Source of the DNA: CAVOHU01 sp963843385
GTDB taxonomy: Bacteria > Acidobacteriota > Vicinamibacteria > Vicinamibacterales > JAKQTR01
Length of the DNA: 64,000 nt
Direction of reading: 5' to 3'
Assembly: GCA_963843385.1 (NCBI GenBank)
Contig: CAWJJY010000004.1
Coordinates: 372,001 to 436,000 of the forward strand
Shown piece by piece: positions 44,610-52,687 of the stretch. A model generated the notes under the pieces. That model was not told the DNA's origin. It worked only from the letters and a program-made list of their open reading frames with translations, and did not search any database. Made by a program: the position numbers and the translations under genes. The stretch's first letter is position 1; every line of letters begins with the position of its first letter.

Positions 44610-45174
44610 GTTCAAGAAGACACCTCGGCTGGAGACTGGCGGCGGGGCTGGAGGCTGGCGACGGCGTTAGCGGCGAGCAACTCGGTCGACGAGCGAGTCC
44701 CTTGAGCCGAGCCGATGGCGGCAGTCTGCAAAGAGCATCGCAAGGGCCGAAATCCGCGACCGGGGAGGCTCCGCTTCGCACTTGGACGAGGGCTCGCTCA
44801 CGAAGTCCAAGTGCGCATGGAAACGCCACGGTGTGGCGTTTCCCGCGGAGAGGGACCCGTCGCCACCGCCGACGGCACCCTGAAGATGCTCTTTGCCGGC
44901 GAGCGCGAGCGGGACCGCGACGCGACCGAGTGGCTCACCGCCGCCTGACGGCTGGCGGCCTGGAGAGCTCGTCGAGCCGGTGACCCAGCGTCCGCCGCCC
45001 CGGGGGATGAAGACCCCGGGCTCCAGGCGAATCTGCTGTGGACATCAAGAGAGAGATCGGCTGGACGCTGGCGGCTGGTGGCCTGGCCGCGATTCGCAAG
45101 TCCCAGTCCGCCAGCAGGTCGTGCCCGAGCGTCGGGCACGCTCGGTCACCCGCTTGATCACCTCTGCGTCGCCA
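44610..45174. repeat. Repeat-rich intergenic region
   Basis: 565 bases. It holds a GGCTGG tract (44632-44662), the long copy of the dispersed structured element (44670-44945, separate entry), a second tract (45062-45085), and a short perfect hairpin GTGCCCGA-GCG-TCGGGCAC (45121-45139). The 18 bases that follow (45138-45155) recur exactly at 48481-48498. A reading of 77 codons (from 44715) crosses the element, but the second copy breaks it, so I do not call it a gene. Confidence 0.6.
44670..44945. repeat. Dispersed structured element, long copy
   Basis: Matches 57405-57592 almost exactly over its left 90 and right 85 bases. The 12-base arms GCAAAGAGCATC (44728-44739) and GATGCTCTTTGC (44885-44896) are perfect inverted repeats. 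This copy has about 80 extra central bases forming two further hairpins: CGCACTTGGA / TCCAAGTGCG and GGAAACGCCAC / GTGGCGTTTCC. No transposase is nearby. It could be a MITE-like mobile repeat or a structured RNA. Confidence 0.7.
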
Positions 45175-46533
45175 TCACCTGGCAGGCTCTGACTCCCACG
45201 CCACCGGGCGGCGCTCGCCGAGCAGCCGGTCGTTCTTCTCCTGGATTGCACGGACGACGAGCGCGCGGTTCATGTACAGCGACTTCCTTGTGTATCCGTC
45301 CAGCGCGATCCCGATGTGCGTCACGAAGCCTGCCACGAGCAGAGCTGCCGCCACGATACGGATGGCCCGACGTCCCATCAATCGGGCCCAGCAGGCGCAC
45401 GAGTAGATCATGACGACGGGAAGCAGCACGTAGAGCACATGGGAGGCGGGCCCCTTGATCGAGAACGCGAAGACGATCCACATGATGAGGATCAACGCGA
45501 TCATCACGCCCTTCAGCCCCCACTCGGGCCGGCCGGTCCACCTGCGGAACAGTTCGACCAGCAGAACGATCGCCTGAACGATCCCGCACGCTCCCGCGAA
45601 CAACGCAAACGGGGCGGTCCACAGCTGGCGCGCAAAGAAGCCCAGGCGATCGGCGTTCGTCCCACCGAGGAAGCGCGGAAGCTCATACGAGCCGAGCGAG
45701 AGAAACCTCGCGATCAGATCCGGCAGTCGCACGAGCCGGACCGGCACGAACTGAGCGTTTTCGCCCGCGCCCAGCACCGAGGCAAGCCCGAATTTGGCAA
45801 GCGTCGGGACAAGTGTCAGACCGGCCAGCAGTGCGCCGGCAGCGAACCAGCCCGCGCCGCGAAGAGCCGCACGCCAGTCGTCTTTCACGGCAAACACGAA
45901 CACGACGGGCACAAACGGCACCATCAGCGTGAAAGAAAGCTGCAGCTGGTAGACCCAGAGCAGCCCGAATCCAGCCATGAAATACGACAGCGATCGCGGA
46001 AGGACCCGGGCCGTGAGGAATGGCAGCAACTCGAACACGGCTACGAAGAACAGGACGCCGCCGGTCAGCACGTACGACGGGTTGACGATGTGTGTCGAGA
46101 AGTTGAGCGTCCAGGGACTGAAGAGAATCCAGGGCCAGAGAAACCAGGCGGGAATCCCCGGTACTCGGCGGCCGATGTACCACGCCAGCAGGCACAACGA
46201 ACCCATCGACAGCAGGTTCAGCAGCACGTACGGCGCTTCCGGCTGTGCGGCGATCCAGAGCGGCACGGCGATGAGCAGCCCCTGGAGCGCCCCGGGAACC
46301 TGTGTCTGCGTGTAGACCACGTCCGGGCCGAAGTACGGCCACGCGCCGGTCGTGTAGTACTTGAGTCCGATCAGGTAGATCTGCAGTTCGTCGGCGGCCC
46401 AGAATTCGCTCAGGAGGCCAAAGGCGAGCCGGAGCCCGAACGCGGCGGCGAGCAGCAGTGCGGCCAAACCCCAGTTGACGCGAGAGGCCGTCGCGCCGGG
46501 TCCGGTCGAGTTGGAACGGCCCGTCCCGATCAT
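45175..46533 (-). CDS. GT-C type membrane glycosyltransferase-like protein
   Basis: 452 residues with about 11 membrane helices. The first periplasmic loop contains ADELQIYLIGLKYYTTGAWPYFG, whose acidic pair fits the catalytic motif of GT-C transferases (dolichyl/undecaprenyl phosphate sugar users). It overlaps the upstream ArnT-like gene by four bases (ATGA), so both probably work on the same glycan. Family 39-like by look only; sugar and acceptor unknown. Confidence 0.75.
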   Translation of the reverse strand: MIGTGRSNSTGPGATASRVNWGLAALLLAAAFGLRLAFGLLSEFWAADELQIYLIGLKYYTTGAWPYFGPDVVYTQTQVPGALQGLLIAVPLWIAAQPEAPYVLLNLLSMGSLCLLAWYIGRRVPGIPAWFLWPWILFSPWTLNFSTHIVNPSYVLTGGVLFFVAVFELLPFLTARVLPRSLSYFMAGFGLLWVYQLQLSFTLMVPFVPVVFVFAVKDDWRAALRGAGWFAAGALLAGLTLVPTLAKFGLASVLGAGENAQFVPVRLVRLPDLIARFLSLGSYELPRFLGGTNADRLGFFARQLWTAPFALFAGACGIVQAIVLLVELFRRWTGRPEWGLKGVMIALILIMWIVFAFSIKGPASHVLYVLLPVVMIYSCACWARLMGRRAIRIVAAALLVAGFVTHIGIALDGYTRKSLYMNRALVVRAIQEKNDRLLGERRPVAWESEPAR

Positions 46534-48230
46534 CGGTTGCTCGCGAGCACGACGCGCTGGACGTCGCGCGCGGGATCCGGATGCAGGAAGGTGCCGACGC
46601 GAAGCAGCGCCGTGTTCAGGTACCGGGCATCGTACAGGCGGCGGTAGCGCGTGCCTTCAGGATCCAGTGCATTCAGCATCTGCATGTCCATGACGGCCAG
46701 GACGGGTGAGGGCGAATCGAGGATTCGGCGGACTTCTTCCTGGCTGGCGCCGAACGATGTCTTCGAGCGCGTGTAGAAGACCAGGTTCCGGGCGAATGCG
46801 CCGCAGGTGCAGATCTCGGCGCCGGAGTCGTACGCCCGCGCCGATTGCGCCACCCGCTGCACGGCCTCCGGCTGCCCGACCGCCAGCACCCAACCCTGAA
46901 CGACGAACAGCAGGACAACCGACGCCGCGATCACGAAGAGCGGGATTCGCCGCAGCGCCCCGGACAGTGACTCGACCAGCGTGAAGAGCCCGGCGGCGGC
47001 GATCGAGACGGGCGCGACGGTCGTCCAGTGCGCGGAGACCGCCGCGAACAGCGGCCCGGCGCGCCAGATCAAGAGGCCGATGGCCATTACGACGAGGCCC
47101 ACGACCGCCCCCGCGATTCGGAATGCCGCGTCGTTCTTCTTCGGATACTCCGCGTGGGACCGGGACCAGACGGTCTTGCCGAGCAGCACGGCGATCGGCA
47201 CCAGGCACGGCAGGATGTACCGTGGTTGCTTGCCGGCCGATACCGACAGCACCACGAACGGGACGAGTGCCCAGAGGCCAAGCCACCGCTCGCTCGTCGT
47301 GAGGGCTTGCCGGCGACGCGCGACTCTCACCGCAGGCGCAATCCACAACGCCATGAATGGCGACCAGGGCAGCAACCCCCCCAGCAGGATCGGAACGTAG
47401 TACCAAAGCGCGCGCGGCTCGTTGAAGGTCGACGTCGCGAATCGCTGGAGGTTCTCGCCCACGAAGAACTGATACAGATAGTGCAGCCCGTTCGCCGAGG
47501 TCACCGCGATGTACCAGGGCGCCGTGATCAGCACGAAGAGCCCGGCCGCGAGCAGCAGGTGAGAAGCCTTGACGGGAAACACGTATCGCTCGTGCTTCTT
47601 TGCGGCCGCCAGGCGCTCCCACACAATCAGCGGAACCGCGACCGACGCGGGCAGGGCGATCGCAACCGGTCCCTTCGTGAGCATGCCGAGGCCCATGGAC
47701 GCCGAGGCGATCAGAAGCCAGACCAGGCGGCCGCTGTGCGGCTCGCCCGCACGCCCTTCTCGAGCGGCTGGCGGGCGAATGCCCGCGGCTTCGATGATGG
47801 CCCACGTGGCGAGGGTGACGAAGAACGCGGTCGGCATGTCGGGCAACGACTGCCTGGCCATGGCGAACGCGCCATAGCAGGTCGCCACCACGGCGCCGGC
47901 CATCAGGCCTGGTCCCGACCCGTACCATCGCGATCCGCAGGCGAAAGCGATCCAGACGAGTCCAAGGCCGGCCATCGCTGCGAAGAAGCGGGCTGGCCCC
48001 TCGCCGACGCCCGACACGACGTAACCGGATGCGGCGAGCCAGTAGAAGAGAATCGGTTTCTGGAAGCGCGGCTCGTAGTTGAAATGCGGCGTGACCCAGT
48101 CGCCGCTCTCGACCATTTCACGCGCCGATTCGGCATAGAACGCCTCGTCGGAGTCGGTGATGGCCGGGCTGCCAAGCCCGACGAAGAACGAGATTGTGCA
48201 GAGCGCGATGAGCGCCAGGGATCGCCACAC
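46530..48230 (-). CDS. ArnT/PMT-family glycosyltransferase (GT-C)
   Basis: 566 residues from GTG 48230; a longer frame to 48344 would translate the upstream repeat tract into Pro/Ala-rich sequence, so I reject it. The first loop DSDEAFYAESAREMVESGDW is characteristic of ArnT-like transferases, which move a sugar from an undecaprenyl carrier to lipid A or glycans at the outer face of the inner membrane. About 11-12 membrane helices and a periplasmic C-terminal domain. Coupled by overlap to the downstream GT-C gene. Confidence 0.88.
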   Translation of the reverse strand: MWRSLALIALCTISFFVGLGSPAITDSDEAFYAESAREMVESGDWVTPHFNYEPRFQKPILFYWLAASGYVVSGVGEGPARFFAAMAGLGLVWIAFACGSRWYGSGPGLMAGAVVATCYGAFAMARQSLPDMPTAFFVTLATWAIIEAAGIRPPAAREGRAGEPHSGRLVWLLIASASMGLGMLTKGPVAIALPASVAVPLIVWERLAAAKKHERYVFPVKASHLLLAAGLFVLITAPWYIAVTSANGLHYLYQFFVGENLQRFATSTFNEPRALWYYVPILLGGLLPWSPFMALWIAPAVRVARRRQALTTSERWLGLWALVPFVVLSVSAGKQPRYILPCLVPIAVLLGKTVWSRSHAEYPKKNDAAFRIAGAVVGLVVMAIGLLIWRAGPLFAAVSAHWTTVAPVSIAAAGLFTLVESLSGALRRIPLFVIAASVVLLFVVQGWVLAVGQPEAVQRVAQSARAYDSGAEICTCGAFARNLVFYTRSKTSFGASQEEVRRILDSPSPVLAVMDMQMLNALDPEGTRYRRLYDARYLNTALLRVGTFLHPDPARDVQRVVLASNR

Positions 48231-48633
48231 GGATAGGTAGTCTATAGCAGACGGCTGGGGGCTGGAGGCCGGAGGCTGGAGGCCCTGAGACGGTCTCGCT
48301 GCTCGACCAGGTCGGAACGCGGGTCCTGCCCGAGCATCAGGCACGCTCGTTCGACCGCCAGGGATCGTCGGTGCAATCGTGTTTGGCCCTCGACGCGCGG
48401 GCGAAGCTCGCGTATCACGGGCACGGTCTCGCCGACGACTCCCGCTTGCTCGGGAACCTGCCGGTCGCCCGAGGTGCCTGACGCTCGGTCACCCGCTTTG
48501 GTGCCAGTAGTCAGCTGCGAGCCGCCGGGCTGCTCCCATCCCTGCAGCCGGCGGCTGAAGTCCGAAAGCCCGGGCGAGAGTTGGGTTATCCTGTCAGTCG
48601 CCCCTTTTTCCGTGATCCTGGCGGAGGGTTCTC
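48231..48633. other. Intergenic region with repeat tract and hairpins
   Basis: About 400 bases between the divergent glycosyltransferase and DUF4920 genes. GGCTGG-like tract at 48249-48286; an imperfect hairpin TGCCCGAGCATCAGGCA (about 48329-48345) resembling the one at 45121; and the 18-base sequence at 48481-48498 shared with 45138-45155. GGAGG stands six bases before ATG 48634. No gene seen. Confidence 0.45.
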
Positions 48634-49101
48634 ATGATGAAACGACTCGTCGCACTCTCGGCGGCCGTACTGTTCTGCGCAACGCTCACCGTGGCGGCCG
48701 GCCCCACCAAGTACGGAACGGCGCTCACCCTCAAGGACAGCACGAAGGTGTCGGACATCTTCGCGCAGCCCGGCAAGTTCAACGGCATGCGCGTGCGGGT
48801 CCAGGGGAAGATCCTGGACGTCTGCTCGATGGCGGGCTGCTGGATCGCGATCGGCGGCGACATCGAATCCCAGACCATCCGGTTCAAGGTGGACGATGGC
48901 GTCATCGTGTTTCCGATGACGATCAAGGGCAAGACTGCAGCCGTCGAGGGCGTGGTCGCCGTCGCCGTGCTGAGCGAGGCCGAGCAGATCGAGCAGGGTG
49001 AGATGGAGGCCAAGGAGAAGAAGACCACCTTCGATCGCAAGTCCGTAAAGGGATCGAAGATGTCCATCCAGATCAAGGGCGAGGGCGCCGAGGTCTACTG
49101 A
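48634..49101 (+). CDS. Secreted DUF4920-like protein
   Basis: 155 residues; GGAGG six bases before the ATG; signal peptide 1-22. A small OB-fold-like domain with the typical KILDVCSMAGCWIAI segment (Cys64 and Cys69) and KTAAVEGVV. The conserved CxxxxC pair suggests metal or redox function, but the role of the family is not known. The secA-like gene follows 56 bases later; a link is possible but unproven. Confidence 0.82.
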   Translation: MMKRLVALSAAVLFCATLTVAAGPTKYGTALTLKDSTKVSDIFAQPGKFNGMRVRVQGKILDVCSMAGCWIAIGGDIESQTIRFKVDDGVIVFPMTIKGKTAAVEGVVAVAVLSEAEQIEQGEMEAKEKKTTFDRKSVKGSKMSIQIKGEGAEVY

Positions 49102-49157
49102 TTCCCCCCGAAGAGTTGGGAGATGGGGACCGAGCAGGATGAGCCCGCCGACTGACA

Positions 49158-51598
49158 GTGTCTGCCAGTTCGGGCGTCTTCGGTTCCCCATCGCTTCGCC
49201 GCCGGTTCCAGCGCCTGCGGGGCAGCTCGATCGAGTCCGATCTGCGGTCGTTCGCGGCGACACTGGCGGCCATCAAGGCCTCGGCCGAGGCGCTCGCTCG
49301 CGCATCTGACAGTGAACTCCGCGACCGGGGTCTCGCGTTGCGGTCGGCCGCCTCGGCGGGTGCCTCCGAGCAGGACATGCTCGTCGAGGCTTTCGCGCTC
49401 GTCCGCGAGGCCGCGCGCAGGCGACTCGGCCTCGGCATGTTCGACGTGCAGGTGCTGGCGGGGCTGGCGCTTCACCAGGGTCGAATCGTCGAAATGCAGA
49501 CGGGCGAGGGCAAGACGCTGGTCGCCGTCGCGCCGGCACTCCTGAGCGCGCTTGGCGGCAGCGGCGTTCACATCCTGACCGTGAACGACTACCTCGCGCG
49601 GCGGGACGCCCGCTGGATGGGACCGATCTACGAGTCGCTCGGCCTCCAGGTGGGGTTCGTGCAGGAGCGGATGACGCGCGCGGAGCGCCTGCGGGCATAC
49701 GCGTGCGAAGTGACCTACGTGACGGCGCGCGAGGCGGGATTCGACTTCCTGCGCGATCGCCTCTGCCTCGACCCGGCCGACATCGTCCATCGGAGGCTGC
49801 ACCTCGCAATTGTCGATGAGGCCGATTCGATCCTGATCGACGAGGCGCGCGTGCCGCTCGTCGTAGCCGGTGACGAGCAGGAGCATCCCTCTGAGCTCGC
49901 CCGGATGGCCGTCCTCGCCCGCAGGTTGGCCTCTGGCCTCGACTACGACACGGATGAATATGCGCGCAACATCAGCCTGACCGAGCAGGGCTCGCAGCGC
50001 GTCGAGGAGATACTGGGGTGCGGCAATCTCTACGCGCCCGAGAATCTCGTCGTCCTCGCCCAGATTCGGAACGCCCTCCACGCCGAGGTGCTGCTTCGAG
50101 CGGACGTCGACTACATCGTGCGCGACGGGCGCGTCGAGCTGGTGGACGAGCTGACAGGCCGCGTGGTCGACAAGAGGCAGTGGCCCGACGGCCTGCAGGC
50201 CGCGATCGAGGCCAAGGAAGGTCAGCGGCTCCAGCCGGAAGGGCGCATTCTCGGCTCGATCCCGATCCAGCACTTCGTCCGCAACTATCCCCGCCTGGCC
50301 GGCATGACCGCGACCGCGCAGAGCGCGGCCATCGAGTTCCACGAGATCTACGGCATCGGCGTCACCGTGATCCCGACCAACAGGCCGTGCGTGAGGGCGG
50401 ACCACGCGGACCTGGTGTTCACGATCGCGAGGCCAAGGAACGGGCGCTCGTCGACGAGATCACCTCCGTGCACGCGACTGGCCGTCCGATACTGGCCGGG
50501 ACCGCCAGCGTGGCCGAGTCCGAGCGGATCGCGCGGAAGCTCAGCGAGTCGGGCGTCTCGTGCCGCGTGTTGAACGCGAAGAACGACGAGGCCGAAGCCG
50601 AAATCGTGGCTGACGCCGGCGCGCCGGGCGCGGTCACGATTTCGACCAACATGGCAGGCCGCGGAACCGACATCAGGCTCGGCGGTCGGGGCGAAGCCGG
50701 CCGTGACCAGGTCGTGGCACTGGGCGGCCTCTACGTGATCGGCACCAACCGGCACGAGAGCCGCAGGATCGACGACCAGCTGCGTGGCCGGGCGGGCCGG
50801 CAAGGCGACCCCGGCTCGTCCCGGTTCATCGTCAGCCTCGAGGACGACCTGCTCGAACGCTTCGGGCTGCGCGGGCTCATTCCGCGTGCGCATTGGCCCG
50901 CGCCTCAGGCTGCGCCGATCGACGACCGGCTCCTCACGCGTGAGATTGCCCGTGCGCAGCGGATCGTCGACGGCCAGAATTTCGAGGCGCGCCAGACGCT
51001 GTGGCGATATTCGCAGGTACTGGAAGGTCAGCGCCAGAATGTCCAGGATGGGCGGCAGGCGATCCTGACGGGCGAGGAAGACGGCGATCTGCTGGCCCGG
51101 CGCCGGCCGGAGCGCTGGCACGCGCTCGAAGGCACCGTCGGCCTCGACCTGCTCCGCCCGGTCGAGCGACGCCTGACGCTGCTCGCGATCGACCGCTGCT
51201 GGAGCGACCACCTGGCGGAGATCGCGCGCATCCGCGACGGCATTCATCTCGTCACTCTCGGCGGACTCGATCCGTACGAGCAGTACCATACGCGTTCGCG
51301 CGAGGCGTTCGAGTGGATGCTCGGCCGCATCGACGATGAGATCGTCAGGATGTTCGACGGGGTAGAGGTGACCAGTGATGGTGTGGACTGGCGGAAGGCA
51401 GGGCTGCTCGGCCCCTCGTCCACCTGGACCTATCTCGTGACCGACAGACCATTCACGACCGATCCGCTGGCCAGCCTCTCGGCACGTCCGTCGCTCGGCC
51501 TGCCGCTCGCCGTGGCGTACGGACCGCTGTTCATCCTCTGGGGCTTCTACAGCCGCTGGCGCGCGCGGAAGAGGAAGCCTCCGTCATCTCTCTCGTGA
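49158..51598 (+). pseudogene. secA-like translocase ATPase gene with a -1 frameshift
   Basis: The N-terminal part (49158-50423) reads in one frame with MQTGEGKTLVAVAPALLS (Walker A), TVNDYLARRDARWM, VDEADSILIDEARVPLV and GMTATAQSAAIEF. At 50421-50430 one base is missing, after which homology continues in another frame: REAKERALVDEITSVHATGR, NMAGRGTDIRLGG and RGRAGRQGDPGSSRF. Corrected length is about 813 residues. It lacks the C-terminal zinc-binding tail of housekeeping SecA and instead ends with a hydrophobic segment (LPLAVAYGPLFILWGFY) and basic residues, so it looks like an accessory, possibly membrane-anchored SecA. No slippery heptamer is present. The shift may be a true mutation or a sequence error. 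Confidence 0.8.
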
Positions 51599-51733
51599 CT
51601 CCGGAAGCCAGCCCGGATTATTCGCGAAGATCCGAATCATCCGGACTAGTGACCGGCGGGCAGCGCCGGCGCAGGTTTGCCGGCCAACCGGACTGGCAAC
51701 ATCGCTTGGCGGGCGATCAGCAGGAAGGCCAAC

Positions 51734-52069
51734 TCAGTGCTTCCGCCCGCTCAACAGGTCGTCGATCACAATCCGGGCGAGCGGATTGACGGGCCGGAAT
51801 TTCCCGCCGACGCGGTAGCCGCCTGCCTCCGGGTCCGGGTTCCTTGAAACGTGGCGGACTTCGAATTCGAGGTCGAGCGGCCGGCCGGGAAGGCTGGCAG
51901 TCAATCGTCGTGTGGCGCCAAGCCGCACCGGGTCCGGGCACGCCAGCAGAATGCCGCCGGAGCTGAGGTCCAAGATGCGTGCGGACATCGAGACAGCCCG
52001 CATGGCGATGGCGCCGCTCGTCACGGGGACTCGTGGTGAACGGCGGCGCTCCGGATTGCTTTGCTCCAT
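51734..52069 (-). CDS. PilZ-domain protein
   Basis: 111 residues from ATG 52069. It has the PilZ c-di-GMP motifs: RRRSPR (R-x3-R) near the start and DLSSGG (D-x-S-x-x-G) at about residues 38-43, so it probably binds cyclic di-GMP. It is the second of two adjacent PilZ genes; a 97-base duplication lies between them and covers this gene's first bases. Partner processes (motility, secretion) cannot be inferred from the neighbours. Confidence 0.82.
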   Translation of the reverse strand: MEQSNPERRRSPRVPVTSGAIAMRAVSMSARILDLSSGGILLACPDPVRLGATRRLTASLPGRPLDLEFEVRHVSRNPDPEAGGYRVGGKFRPVNPLARIVIDDLLSGRKH

Positions 52070-52248
52070 GTCACGCCTCGTCTGGGCTGGCGGCCTCAGA
52101 CTGTTCGGCCAGCACGTCGGTGAGCCAGGCCTTCGCGGGCTCGTCGAGGTTATTGCTTTGCTCCATGTCACGCCTCGTCTGGGCTGGCGGCCTCAGACTG
52201 TTCGGCCAGCACGTCGGTGAGCCAGGCCTTCGCGGGCTCGTCGAGGTT
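52055..52248. repeat. Exact 97-base tandem duplication at the PilZ gene junction
   Basis: 52055-52151 is repeated base for base as 52152-52248. The unit contains the end of the upstream PilZ gene and the start codon of the downstream one, so the spare copy acts only as spacer between them; both reading frames stay intact. Perfect identity means a very recent event or an assembly duplicate. Confidence 0.9.
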
Positions 52249-52521
52249 GATGAACTCCAGCCCGACCAGGTACCGCGGTTCTCCGTTTGCGAGGCGTGAG
52301 GGCGTCTGGCGCCTCACCGTTGCCTGGAGTTGGAAGGAACTTGCCCTATTTATCAACTGGACGGCAAGGACCGACCCGACGGGAACTGGAGCCATCGATT
52401 CGATGAGCACGCCCTCCCGGCTGAGGTTGTGCACCCGAAGAGGCTCGATCCCCTGAACGAAGGCCGGCGGGCCTCCAGCTATCTCGAAACGCGGCTCCTG
52501 TCGTCGATCGTCGGTAGGCAT
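52168..52521 (-). CDS. PilZ-domain protein
   Basis: 117 residues from ATG 52521 (GGGAG five bases upstream). PilZ motifs: RRQEPRF at the N-terminus and NLSREG at about 35-40, followed by the beta-barrel pattern ending YLVGLEFINLDE. Predicted cyclic di-GMP binding. The C-terminal coding bases lie inside the 97-base duplication. It forms a pair with the next PilZ gene. Confidence 0.85.
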   Translation of the reverse strand: MPTDDRRQEPRFEIAGGPPAFVQGIEPLRVHNLSREGVLIESMAPVPVGSVLAVQLINRASSFQLQATVRRQTPSRLANGEPRYLVGLEFINLDEPAKAWLTDVLAEQSEAASPDEA

Positions 52522-52687
52522 GCTCGCTCCCAAAGAGAATCGCGGTCCTGGCCATCTGGCGGACAGGATCGTTCCTGACCACAGCCATCCGGCCGGTTCG
52601 CATACTGAGCCGTGGCCGGCCCAGAATAGGAGAATATTGGTTCACAACAGGCTAGCACTGATAGCGACCGCGAAGCGAGATCAGACT

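Noticed and set aside
44715..44948. A 77-codon gene inside the dispersed element
   Set aside because: The second copy of the element breaks the frame, and the inverted arms explain the sequence conservation.
50421..50430. Programmed frameshift in the secA-like gene
   Set aside because: There is no slippery heptamer or convincing downstream structure; a mutation or sequence error is simpler.
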